Of a DNA stretch of 44,052 bases, positions 16,694-25,204 are shown piece after piece. Numbering within the stretch: the first letter of the stretch is position 1; every line of letters starts with the position of its first letter. The position numbers and the translations under genes were made by a program. Location: NCBI GenBank assembly GCA_903911135.1, contig CAIWCG010000214.1, positions 1 through 44,052 of the forward strand, written 5' to 3'. This stretch comes from an uncultured Bacteroidota bacterium. GTDB lineage: Bacteria > Bacteroidota > Bacteroidia > AKYH767-A > JABDAW01. Under the pieces are notes generated by a model, which was not told the origin of the DNA, did no database searches, and saw nothing but the letters and a program-made list of their open reading frames with translations.

Positions 16694-17356
16694 ATGGGAA
16701 CGAAAAAAAGAGAAATCAAGAAATCGAACAAGAAGGCTAAGCCGGCTACAAACAAGGCGAAATTTTTTACCGTAGGCACTAATGCTGCTGCAAGTGCGAA
16801 TGTAAAAGTGGCTGCTGCGGGTGCCATTGTAGTAACAGGCTCGAATGACATGGGCACCGCCATTACTGCCCGAACAAATGCAAATGTGGTTTTGCACTCG
16901 GCGGTACTCGCTGAAAATGCGAAGAACAAAACGGGCTGCGAAAAATTTGATTCTTTGGTAGTGGTGATGATGCAGGAATACCCTAATGCTCCTGACACTT
17001 GGGAGGGTTATGGTATGGATGTTACGACTGGAGAAATCCATGATGCAACCACTCCGGGAGAGGTGTTGCATGGCTCCATGAGTCAGGGAGATTTTCAGGG
17101 AACGGCAGATATTCATCATGATCCTTTGGAGGCGGCTGATGATTATTTGGTGTTCGTTACCAAAGGCAATCCTACCCTTCCTGATTGTATTTATATTGAT
17201 GTTACAAACAATGATGAATCTACTGCGAAAAGCAATACTACTGTCAGGATTCCTAATGATTATCTGAATGTACCTTTATTCTTTAAACTTCAAGCTCATA
17301 ATGCAGCCGGTTTGGGTCCGAAAAGTCCTCCTTTCGGCGGAAGACCAATCAATTAA
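16694..17356 (+). CDS. FN3-like cytoplasmic protein downstream of array A5
   Basis: This 220-residue protein has no signal peptide. A lysine-rich start (MGTKKREIKKSNKKAKP) and an alanine/asparagine/threonine-rich segment (about 30-70) lead into LAENAKNKTGCEKFDSLVVV and WEGYGMDVT. The C-terminal half is strand-rich and closes with FFKLQAHNAAGLGPKS, which matches the last strand of a fibronectin type III domain (usually VxAxNxAGxGxxS). The same plan occurs in the 34698-35357 protein, and both lie directly downstream of a 21-bp array. It resembles the small, unsecreted FN3-containing proteins of Bacteroidota, for which I know no function. Confidence 0.8.
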   Translation: MGTKKREIKKSNKKAKPATNKAKFFTVGTNAAASANVKVAAAGAIVVTGSNDMGTAITARTNANVVLHSAVLAENAKNKTGCEKFDSLVVVMMQEYPNAPDTWEGYGMDVTTGEIHDATTPGEVLHGSMSQGDFQGTADIHHDPLEAADDYLVFVTKGNPTLPDCIYIDVTNNDESTAKSNTTVRIPNDYLNVPLFFKLQAHNAAGLGPKSPPFGGRPIN

Positions 17357-17379
17357 AGATGCAAATCTAAATTGTGAGT

Positions 17380-17430
17380 CATAAATTATAAATTCCAATC
17401 ATTTATAATTTATAATTCCTAATTTATAAT
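17380..17430. repeat. AATTATAAAT palindromic intergenic repeat
   Basis: ATAAATTATAAAT (17380-17392) and ATTTATAATTTAT (17400-17412) are exact reverse complements with a 7-base loop. A third related word, TAATTTATAATT, follows. Situated 23 bases after the FN3-like gene, it may help end the transcript. The same word occurs twice near 9080-9110. Confidence 0.65.
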
Positions 17431-17514
17431 TACATCTGATGATTCCTTAATAATTGCCCCCTTTCAGGGCCATCATGAAGGTATCATCACCATGCTCAAT
17501 AGTATGATAATTGG

Positions 17515-17522
17515 TATTTTTG
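17515..17522 (+). promoter_or_regulatory. -7 box of the copper ATPase gene, near-leaderless
   Basis: TATTTTTG is followed by four bases (CAGC) and then the ATG at 17527, the same geometry as at the beta-synthase gene. No TTG is seen at the usual distance. No copper-responsive operator is recognised. Confidence 0.5.
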
Positions 17523-17526
17523 CAGC

Positions 17527-19737
17527 ATGAAAAAGACATTTCCGGTAACGGGCATGAGCTGTGCCTCTTGCGCCATGAGTTCGCAATCGATTTTGGCAGC
17601 GCAAAAAGGGGTCATCAGTGCCTCCGTAAATTATGCAAACGGAGAGGCAACGGTGGAATATTCGCCCGAAATCATTGGCCTCAACGAAATGAAAACCGCT
17701 TTGCAGTCGGTGGGTTATGATTTGATTTTGGAAGAGGAACAGGGCACGGATTTGAAGGATGAAATCAAACAAAATCTATATCATGAACTGAAGCGGAAGA
17801 CCATCTGGGCCATCGTCTTTACCTTGCCTGTGGCTGTGCTTGGAATGTTTTTCATGGATGTGGAATATGTGAATTACCTCCTGCTGGTGCTTGCCATTCC
17901 GGTGCTGTTTTGGTTTGGCCGAAGTTTCTTTTTCAATGCCTACAAACAGGCGAAACATGGCAAAGCCACGATGGATACCTTGGTGGCCATGAGCACCGGA
18001 ATAGCTTTTCTGTTCAGCCTTTTCAATACTTTCTTTCCTGAATTTTGGCATAGCCGAGGCATGCACCCGCATGTTTATTATGAGGCATCATCGGTGGTCA
18101 TTTCATTCATATTGTTGGGAAAAGTATTGGAGGAAAAGGCAAAATCGAATACCTCATCAGCCATTAAGAAACTGATTGGCCTGCAACCGAAAACGGTTAG
18201 GGTCATTGATGACAAAGGTTTAGAAAAAGAGATTCCCATTGCGCAAGTATTGGTTGGCGACCTGCTGTTGGTGAGGCCCGGCGACAAGATTCCGGTAGAT
18301 GGAACGGTGCATGAGGGCAATTCTTTTGTTGATGAAAGTATGATAAGCGGAGAACCCATGGCGGTTGAAAAAACAACGACGGATAAAGTCTTTGCCGGAA
18401 CCATCAACCAGAAGGGAAGTTTCAAAATCATTGCCGATAAGGTAGGAGGCGATACGGTGCTGGCGCAAATTATCAAGATGGTTCAAGAAGCCCAAGGAAG
18501 CAAGGCACCTGTTCAGAAATCAGTTGACAAAATAGCCGGAATATTTGTTCCGGTAGTGATGGGAATTTCCATTTTTAGTTTCATCATCTGGATGGTGTTT
18601 GGAGGAGAACATGCATTATCTCAAGCCTTGTTGTCGATGGTTACGGTGTTGGTCATCGCCTGTCCTTGCGCTCTTGGCTTGGCCACTCCCACTGCCATCA
18701 TGGTTGGTGTCGGCAAAGGTGCCGAGAATGGAATTTTAATCAAGGATGCTGAAAGTCTGGAACTGGCCAAAAAGATTAATGTCATCATCTTCGATAAAAC
18801 AGGAACCATTACCGAAGGCAAACCAACCGTAACCGACATGATGGTGATTGATGAAACAACAGATATTGTAGAGCTTAAACAAATTTTGCTGTCGATAGAA
18901 TCACAGTCAGAACACCCCTTGGCAGAAGCGGTAGCCATCAAATTAAAAGCAGACGGAATCAAGCCCATTGCATTGAATCAAATAGAGAGTGTGACTGGCA
19001 AAGGTGTTAAGGCTATTGTCAATGATAAAATCTATTTTGTAGGAAACAAATCATTACTGAACGAAAATGGAACTGTACTTTCTGCTGAAGAAGAGACAAG
19101 TTCGAACCTGTTGCAAAAGGAGGCGATGACGGTAATTTATTTCTTTGATAAAGAAAAACTATTGATGATGCTTGCTGTTACTGATAAGGTCAAGGATTCA
19201 TCCATCAAAGCGATTGAGCTGCTGCAAAAACAAGGAATTGAAACCTATATGCTCACTGGAGACAATGACCAAACGGCCAAAGCAGTAGCCAAACAAGTTG
19301 GATTGGACACTTATAAAGCTGAAATGCTGCCATCGCAAAAAGCGGAATTTATAATTGAACTTCAAAAGAAAGGCAGGATTGTAGCCATGGTTGGTGACGG
19401 AATAAACGACTCTCATGCTTTGGCCCAGGCAGATGTAAGCATCGCTATGGGCAAAGGTTCCGACATTGCAATTGATGTTGCCAAAATGGCGATAATATCT
19501 TCCGATTTATTATTGATTCCGAAAGCGATACGGCTGTCGAAACTTACCGTTAATACCATTAACCAAAATCTTTTCTGGGCTTTCATCTATAACGTAATCG
19601 GCATACCCATAGCTGCAGGGGTTTTATATCCCATCAATGGTTTTTTATTGAATCCGATGATTGCCGGCGCTGCCATGGCACTGAGTTCTGTCAGTGTGGT
19701 GAGCAATAGTTTATGGTTAAAATTCAAGAAAATTTAA
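17527..19737 (+). CDS. copA: Copper-translocating P1B-type ATPase
   Basis: This 736-residue protein exports monovalent copper from the cytoplasm using ATP. An N-terminal heavy-metal domain (about 3-68) has GMSCASC with C12 and C15. About eight membrane helices follow, with the ion-site CPC at 379-381 (IACPCALGLATP). The actuator has SGEP (about 274-277), the phosphorylated aspartate is D423 in DKTGTITEGK, and the nucleotide domain has SEHPLAEA. The hinge MVGDGINDSHALAQADVSIA is intact. CPC and the metal domain point to Cu+ (or Ag+) rather than zinc. There is one metal domain, within the usual range. No copper regulator or chaperone gene is adjacent. Confidence 0.95.
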   Translation: MKKTFPVTGMSCASCAMSSQSILAAQKGVISASVNYANGEATVEYSPEIIGLNEMKTALQSVGYDLILEEEQGTDLKDEIKQNLYHELKRKTIWAIVFTLPVAVLGMFFMDVEYVNYLLLVLAIPVLFWFGRSFFFNAYKQAKHGKATMDTLVAMSTGIAFLFSLFNTFFPEFWHSRGMHPHVYYEASSVVISFILLGKVLEEKAKSNTSSAIKKLIGLQPKTVRVIDDKGLEKEIPIAQVLVGDLLLVRPGDKIPVDGTVHEGNSFVDESMISGEPMAVEKTTTDKVFAGTINQKGSFKIIADKVGGDTVLAQIIKMVQEAQGSKAPVQKSVDKIAGIFVPVVMGISIFSFIIWMVFGGEHALSQALLSMVTVLVIACPCALGLATPTAIMVGVGKGAENGILIKDAESLELAKKINVIIFDKTGTITEGKPTVTDMMVIDETTDIVELKQILLSIESQSEHPLAEAVAIKLKADGIKPIALNQIESVTGKGVKAIVNDKIYFVGNKSLLNENGTVLSAEEETSSNLLQKEAMTVIYFFDKEKLLMMLAVTDKVKDSSIKAIELLQKQGIETYMLTGDNDQTAKAVAKQVGLDTYKAEMLPSQKAEFIIELQKKGRIVAMVGDGINDSHALAQADVSIAMGKGSDIAIDVAKMAIISSDLLLIPKAIRLSKLTVNTINQNLFWAFIYNVIGIPIAAGVLYPINGFLLNPMIAGAAMALSSVSVVSNSLWLKFKKI

Positions 19738-19767
19738 ACTTAAATAACTGAATATTGATATAATTAA

Positions 19768-19775
19768 TAGTTTTG
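19768..19775 (+). promoter_or_regulatory. -7 box of the T9SS propeller gene
   Basis: TAGTTTTG, a perfect -7 match, lies 23 bases before the ATG at 19799. A TTG 10 bases upstream is too close to be convincing. Confidence 0.45.
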
Positions 19776-19798
19776 CAATCATTAATAATCGCTATCCG

Positions 19799-21415
19799 AT
19801 GATAAAACAATTCCTTTCAATTCTTTTTTGCATAATTGTTGGTTACGCCTATCCACAAACAGCCTTTCAAAAAGTATTTGGAGGAGGCAATGCTGATATA
19901 TGCAATGATGCCATTCAAACTTCTGACGGTGGATTTGTTATGGTAGGACAAACAAACAGTTTTGGAGCAGGTGCAGGTGATGTTTATGTAGTTAAATGTG
20001 ATTCAACAGGATCTATTTTATGGACAAAAACTTATGGAGGGTCTCAAGATGAATCTGGAGCAAGTATCCAACAAACCAACGACCATGGATTTATAATTAC
20101 CGGATATACTTTTAGTTTTGGCAATGGAGGAGAAGATGTGTATTTAATCAGGACAGATTCTGTAGGAGATACTTTATGGACCGCTGCTTTTGGTGGACCA
20201 AATCATTATGACGAAGGAACTTGCATTCAACAAACCAATGACGGGGGATTTATTTTTACTGGTACTACCTATTCGTTTGGACAGGGTATTTCCGATGTAT
20301 ATTTAGTAAAAATGGATTTCGCTGGAAATATAACTTGGGTAAAAACTTTTGGAGACACCCTTCTAGACGAAGGCAATTATGTGCAGCAAACAAGCGATGG
20401 TGGCTATATTATAATAGGAAATACTTCCAGTTTCAGACCATACAACACCGATATTTATCTTATTAAAACTGATGGATTGGGTAATCTTCAATGGAGCTAC
20501 GCTTATGGTGGGAACAATATTGATTATGGCTATTGTGTGAAACAAACTTCAGATGGAGGTTTTATTCTTGTTGGTACTACATATAGTTTTGGCTATGGAA
20601 ATGGGGACATTTATTTAATAAAAACAGATGCAAACGGACTTGTTACATGGAGTCGTACTTATGGAGGGACTAATTTTGATGATGGAAAATCTGTTATCCA
20701 AACATCTGATGGCGGCTATTTGATTGGTGGAACAACGTCAAATTATATTGGTGGTAATGAATACGTATGTTCGGTTAAAACTGATGGATACGGCAATGCA
20801 CTTTGGGCAAAGTCTTATGGTGGGAATCAATCGAGCAATGGCAATTCTATCAGCCAAACAAATGAAGGAGGTTATCTAATTGGTGGAAATACAAATAGCT
20901 ATGGCTCTGGTAATTCTGATTTATTCTTGATAAAAATTGATCCTTGGAATAATGATTTGTGTAGTAATGGGAATTTAAATCTTGGTAATACTTTTCCTTC
21001 TACTGCTTTAACATTTTGTTTTACCATTTCTGGTCCACCTGCCCAGCAAATGCCAGGTGGTGCAAAAGTGCATGCTGCAACAATCGTTGGAAACGGAGGG
21101 GAGGATAATTCAATATGCTATCATGTTGGCATAGATGAATTAAATGGAAATAAAATCAAGGTTCTAATATATCCTAATCCAGGTAATAACAACGCAACAA
21201 TTAATATTTCGAATACATTGATAAATTCTTCTTCCTCCATCCTCATTCAGATGTTTGATGTGTATGGAAGAGAATGTCCAATCGAATTTTCAAAAGACAA
21301 ATCAAATTTCAGTTATAACTTAAATGTCAGCGAATTACCAAACGGTCCATACATTTGCAAGGTAACTGAAAGCGGGATAATAATTGCTGAAACAAAAGTT
21401 ATCATACAAAAATAG
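19799..21415 (+). CDS. Secreted seven-repeat propeller-like protein with T9SS sorting tail
   Basis: The protein has 538 residues. A signal peptide (about 1-20) is followed by seven repeats of about 53 residues (about 27-390). Each repeat runs GGxxxDxG, xQTxDGGFIxxGxTxSFGxG, DxYLIKTDxxGNxxWxxxYGG. Seven such four-strand units suggest a complete seven-bladed beta-propeller. A short linker follows, then a T9SS type A sorting domain from about residue 450 (VLIYPNPGNNNATINIS, MFDVYGRE, LNVSELPNGPYICKV). The protein should be exported by Sec, moved across the outer membrane by T9SS and anchored or released. The next gene begins 12 bases later, so the two are likely co-transcribed. Composition is AT-rich. 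Confidence 0.9.
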   Translation: MIKQFLSILFCIIVGYAYPQTAFQKVFGGGNADICNDAIQTSDGGFVMVGQTNSFGAGAGDVYVVKCDSTGSILWTKTYGGSQDESGASIQQTNDHGFIITGYTFSFGNGGEDVYLIRTDSVGDTLWTAAFGGPNHYDEGTCIQQTNDGGFIFTGTTYSFGQGISDVYLVKMDFAGNITWVKTFGDTLLDEGNYVQQTSDGGYIIIGNTSSFRPYNTDIYLIKTDGLGNLQWSYAYGGNNIDYGYCVKQTSDGGFILVGTTYSFGYGNGDIYLIKTDANGLVTWSRTYGGTNFDDGKSVIQTSDGGYLIGGTTSNYIGGNEYVCSVKTDGYGNALWAKSYGGNQSSNGNSISQTNEGGYLIGGNTNSYGSGNSDLFLIKIDPWNNDLCSNGNLNLGNTFPSTALTFCFTISGPPAQQMPGGAKVHAATIVGNGGEDNSICYHVGIDELNGNKIKVLIYPNPGNNNATINISNTLINSSSSILIQMFDVYGRECPIEFSKDKSNFSYNLNVSELPNGPYICKVTESGIIIAETKVIIQK

Positions 21416-21427
21416 TATTTTGATCTG

Positions 21428-23281
21428 ATGATTAAAATTAATATACAGAATCAGCCTTCATTCATAGTAATGATACTGATTTGTTTGATTCTGATTTTTT
21501 TTAACTTGTCATTTCCACCAGGCAATATTATTTCATGGGATTTCTTTGGATATTACTTATACTTACCTTTCACATTCATTTATCATGATTTAGGATTCAA
21601 GAACCAGGAAATCATCCATGAAATTATTGATAAATATCATAACACGGCATCTATCTATCAAATTTTCATAAGCCCAAATGGAGAATGGATAGACAAATAC
21701 CCTATTGGAATTGCAATTCTAAATATTCCTTTCTTTTTTATTGGGCATTTATGGGCAATTTCCTCAAATTATCCCCTTGATGGATTTTCACATCCATATC
21801 AGTATTCAATATTTATAGGAACCATATTTTATACTGTTGTTGGTGTATATTTTTTAAGGAAATTGCTGCTTCAGTTTTTAAATGAAAGAACGACGATTGT
21901 TACTTCGTTAATTGTAGTTTTCGGCAGCAATTATTTTTTTCATACCTCTTTTGATGGAACTGGTGCAATGCCGCATAATTACTTGTTTACACTGTATGCG
22001 ATAATAGTTTGGAGTACCATTCGATGGCATCAGGATTTTAAATTAAAACACGGTATAATCCTTTCGATAATAATTGGGCTTTCCATAATAAGCAGAGGAA
22101 GTGAAATTATATGTCTAATAATCCCTTTGTTATGGGGGATTAAAAATAAGGATACATTGATTCAAAAAATACACATTGTTAAGAAATACTATCTTCAAAT
22201 AATATTATTTACAATTATTATAATTATTATTTGTTATCCACAATTGGCATATTGGAAAAAATATGCAGGAAGATATTTGTTTAACAGCTATGGAAACAAT
22301 GCTGGAGAAGGCTTTGAATTCCTTCATCCGTTTATATTTCAATTTTTATTTAGCTTTAGGAAAGGATGGTTTATATATACTCCAATTATGATTTTTGCCT
22401 TCATCGGATTTCTTAATTTATTCATTAAAAACAGATCTATCTTTTTGCCATTAGCAATGTTAATTTTCGTTGGTATATTTTTTGCAAGTAGCTGGTCCTG
22501 TTGGTGGTATGCTGAAAGCTTCAGTCAACGCTCTGTAATTCAATATTACCCGATTCTAGCATTGCCTTTAGGATACTTCATCCAATATATCATTGAACGA
22601 AAATTTATTATTAAGCTATTTTGTATGCTTTTATTTTCTATTCTTATAGTAATTAATTTATTCCAAACATATCAATACAAAATAGGTATAATTCATGGAT
22701 CTAGAATGACAAAGGAATATTATTTTTCGATTTTAGGCAAGACAAGTAAAGATGAATCATTAGAAAAACTTTTACTAATAAATAGATCTTTTGATGGCAA
22801 AGAGTCGTTTAAAAACGAAGTAGATTATACTAATAAGACCATTTCCAATTTAGATTTTGAGAATATCAATGATAATAAGAACCTATCAGATTCTATTTTT
22901 CATACTGGGCATCATAGCTATGTAATGGATAGTGTCATAGAATTCAGCCCTTCCATCCTATGTGCTTATGACCAAATAACGAAAAAACCATTTGCTTGGA
23001 TTCGCGCTTCTGCTTATATCTATTCCTCAACAGATTTAAAAGAAAATCCTGTTTCGATGGTTATCTGCTTCAACCATAAAGGATTTGCCTACAAATATAG
23101 TTCATTCGATTTGGGAAAAATGAACTTCGAAACAAATAAATGGAATAAATTTTCATTTGATTATCTTACACCTGAAGTTCGAAGAACATCTGACGAATTA
23201 CAGGTTTATATTTGGCATAGAGGTAAAAAGGCCATTTGCATTGATGATTTTAAAGTTGAAGCTTTCGAACAAAAAAAATAA
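21428..23281 (+). CDS. Large multi-spanning membrane protein, possible GT-C glycosyltransferase
   Basis: This 617-residue protein has about 11 membrane helices in the first 420 residues and a soluble strand-rich C-terminal domain (about 440-617) that resembles a carbohydrate-binding or jelly-roll sandwich. After the first helix comes SWDFFGYYLYLPF; an aspartate in the first outside loop is typical of GT-C transferases that use lipid-linked sugars. A further loop has WWYAESFSQRSV. I see no exact family match, so the enzyme call is inference. It begins 12 bases after the T9SS propeller gene and converges with another multi-spanning gene. Such enzymes could glycosylate exported proteins or add sugars to surface polymers. 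Confidence 0.7.
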   Translation: MIKINIQNQPSFIVMILICLILIFFNLSFPPGNIISWDFFGYYLYLPFTFIYHDLGFKNQEIIHEIIDKYHNTASIYQIFISPNGEWIDKYPIGIAILNIPFFFIGHLWAISSNYPLDGFSHPYQYSIFIGTIFYTVVGVYFLRKLLLQFLNERTTIVTSLIVVFGSNYFFHTSFDGTGAMPHNYLFTLYAIIVWSTIRWHQDFKLKHGIILSIIIGLSIISRGSEIICLIIPLLWGIKNKDTLIQKIHIVKKYYLQIILFTIIIIIICYPQLAYWKKYAGRYLFNSYGNNAGEGFEFLHPFIFQFLFSFRKGWFIYTPIMIFAFIGFLNLFIKNRSIFLPLAMLIFVGIFFASSWSCWWYAESFSQRSVIQYYPILALPLGYFIQYIIERKFIIKLFCMLLFSILIVINLFQTYQYKIGIIHGSRMTKEYYFSILGKTSKDESLEKLLLINRSFDGKESFKNEVDYTNKTISNLDFENINDNKNLSDSIFHTGHHSYVMDSVIEFSPSILCAYDQITKKPFAWIRASAYIYSSTDLKENPVSMVICFNHKGFAYKYSSFDLGKMNFETNKWNKFSFDYLTPEVRRTSDELQVYIWHRGKKAICIDDFKVEAFEQKK

Positions 23282-23296
23282 ACACCTATTAATACT

Positions 23297-25099
23297 TTAA
23301 TCTTTTATAAGTCTCAATCTTGTTTTTGTATTCCACCAACGTATGCCTTCAGTTTTAAAATCTACTTCAATTATATATGTTCCATTTTTCTTTGGCAAAT
23401 AAATAAAAAGACCTTGTGTATAATCTTTATCAATGTCAACTTCAAGAGTTGTGTTTGCATTATCCCAAGACAATAAATTTCCGGATCTATCATACACATG
23501 ATAAGAAAGATAAGCAGGATGCAATGAATTTAAGGTAGAGGAAAGCACTTTGCCAGAGGTGTTAATAATCCGTATTGGTGCCACGACAAAATTATACACT
23601 CCTGAATGAATTTCTTCATTCAGTGGTGAAATGAAAATATTCTTGTCGTTAAATAACGATTCATTAAAGGTACTATCCGATTGGGGGGTATTCAATTTCA
23701 AATAACCTGTTGAAGGTAATTTATAAAAATCCCATTTGATGTTATTTGAGGTATAGGCCGTTGGATCCCATGGAGTTCCCAAAAATATATTCTTTACATT
23801 CAAGAGCGTATCAACACTTGCATTATTATCAGATGGAAAGATGGTAATGGCATTATCTGGTGATGAAATGGAAGAATACAATAACGATTCAAAAGCTAGA
23901 AACTGGCTGAAGAAAACGATATCATGGGGAATATTCCTTGTACTGATTACACATTTCCTTGCATTCAATTTATGTGCATAATCTGTTAGTCTTGCAACAT
24001 AGCGCAACCGTTCTGTTTGGATAAAATGAGCCTTTTCAATGCCACGTACATTTATTACCAATAAAACTGAGACTACCAACAAAACCAATCCCTTAGGGAA
24101 CCTGTCATAAATTAGAAATAAAATAATAATTGCAACCATAAATCCCAATAAAGTAGAATATGACTGCATGAATAATTCATCAACCCCTTTGGCATGAATC
24201 AATACGATAAAAGAAAATACGCCAACGAAGAATGATAAAACATAGAGCAGCAAGAACCATTGCTTTCTTCTGATTAATATGAACAGGCAGACAATAAATG
24301 TTATGTATAAGGATTTTAGTGATGACAGGAAAAAGCTCTTTAAATAGAACCAACTTTTCAAGCTGAAAAAGTCAGGAAGGTAAAATAACATATCATCCTG
24401 CTGGTCCATTCGCGCAATCTCATAAGATGAATTCGAAAGGAATTTCATCCTGATAAAATACCAAGTACAACAAAAAGCAAAAACAATCCATAGATGCAAA
24501 TCCTTCCATCTTTTATTGGCAATCATTTCAAACATTATCACGAACAGAAGGATGAACAATGTCAATTGCTGGCAATAGGATTCGGTATAAATCAAAACTA
24601 TTGCGAAACAAGTTGCCACCCATTGTTTTGCTTTTGATGAATAAGGGTTTACTGGAGCGATTACTGCCCAAAAAAGTGCAGTCAATGCAATCCCAAAGTA
24701 TAATTCGGCGGAGGGATAATAAAATACCCAACGGAAACCAAGGCACAACGCCAACATCAAGGCCAATGCAGCCTTATAGTTTCGGAAAACCATGGTGATG
24801 ATTAAAAAAACTGCATAATAAACAAGAATGAACGAAACCGAGTAGCACCTTAAAAAGGTTTCTAATGAACAATGTGCCTTAAGAAACATTAGCGGTAAAA
24901 ACTGTGAAAAAACGGCACCCCATCTTCCACATGCAATGGCATAGGTTTTTGTCTCAATCATCAGGAAAGACAAGTATGCCGGGTCGAAACTTAAAATCCG
25001 TTCCTTATAATAAACATATGCCAAGTAGGACAAGGAACTGAAGAACAATAGCCCGATGAGATGAACTATGGAACGTAAAGAATGGTCTTGGTTTTTCAT
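23297..25099 (-). CDS. Large multi-spanning membrane protein with C-terminal beta-sandwich
   Basis: This 600-residue protein has an N-terminal helix (about 10-28), then about ten more up to about residue 360. A soluble region follows, and the last 130 residues are strand-rich (VYNFVVAPIRIINTSGKVL, GLFIYLPKKNGTYIIEVDFK). The first outside loop contains SFDPAYLSF, loosely reminiscent of GT-C enzymes. The overall plan, many helices then a beta-sandwich, parallels the convergent neighbour 15 bases away, though the sequences do not obviously align. Function unknown; a role in the same surface glycan or glycosylation process is a guess from position and shape. Confidence 0.7.
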   Translation of the reverse strand: MKNQDHSLRSIVHLIGLLFFSSLSYLAYVYYKERILSFDPAYLSFLMIETKTYAIACGRWGAVFSQFLPLMFLKAHCSLETFLRCYSVSFILVYYAVFLIITMVFRNYKAALALMLALCLGFRWVFYYPSAELYFGIALTALFWAVIAPVNPYSSKAKQWVATCFAIVLIYTESYCQQLTLFILLFVIMFEMIANKRWKDLHLWIVFAFCCTWYFIRMKFLSNSSYEIARMDQQDDMLFYLPDFFSLKSWFYLKSFFLSSLKSLYITFIVCLFILIRRKQWFLLLYVLSFFVGVFSFIVLIHAKGVDELFMQSYSTLLGFMVAIIILFLIYDRFPKGLVLLVVSVLLVINVRGIEKAHFIQTERLRYVARLTDYAHKLNARKCVISTRNIPHDIVFFSQFLAFESLLYSSISSPDNAITIFPSDNNASVDTLLNVKNIFLGTPWDPTAYTSNNIKWDFYKLPSTGYLKLNTPQSDSTFNESLFNDKNIFISPLNEEIHSGVYNFVVAPIRIINTSGKVLSSTLNSLHPAYLSYHVYDRSGNLLSWDNANTTLEVDIDKDYTQGLFIYLPKKNGTYIIEVDFKTEGIRWWNTKTRLRLIKD

Positions 25100-25110
25100 T
25101 TTATAGTGGA

Positions 25111-25118
25111 CAAATCTA
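25111..25118 (-). promoter_or_regulatory. -7 box of the minus-strand membrane protein gene
   Basis: TAGATTTG on the minus strand, a perfect match, ends 11 bases before the ATG at 25099. A TTG lies 12 bases upstream, shorter than usual. Confidence 0.45.
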
Positions 25119-25204
25119 CTATTTTGTTTTCAAATCTGACCATTTGCAGTTCATTATTTATTGATTTCTGTACTTTTACGCTCGCAAAATAAATTATTTC
25201 ATTG

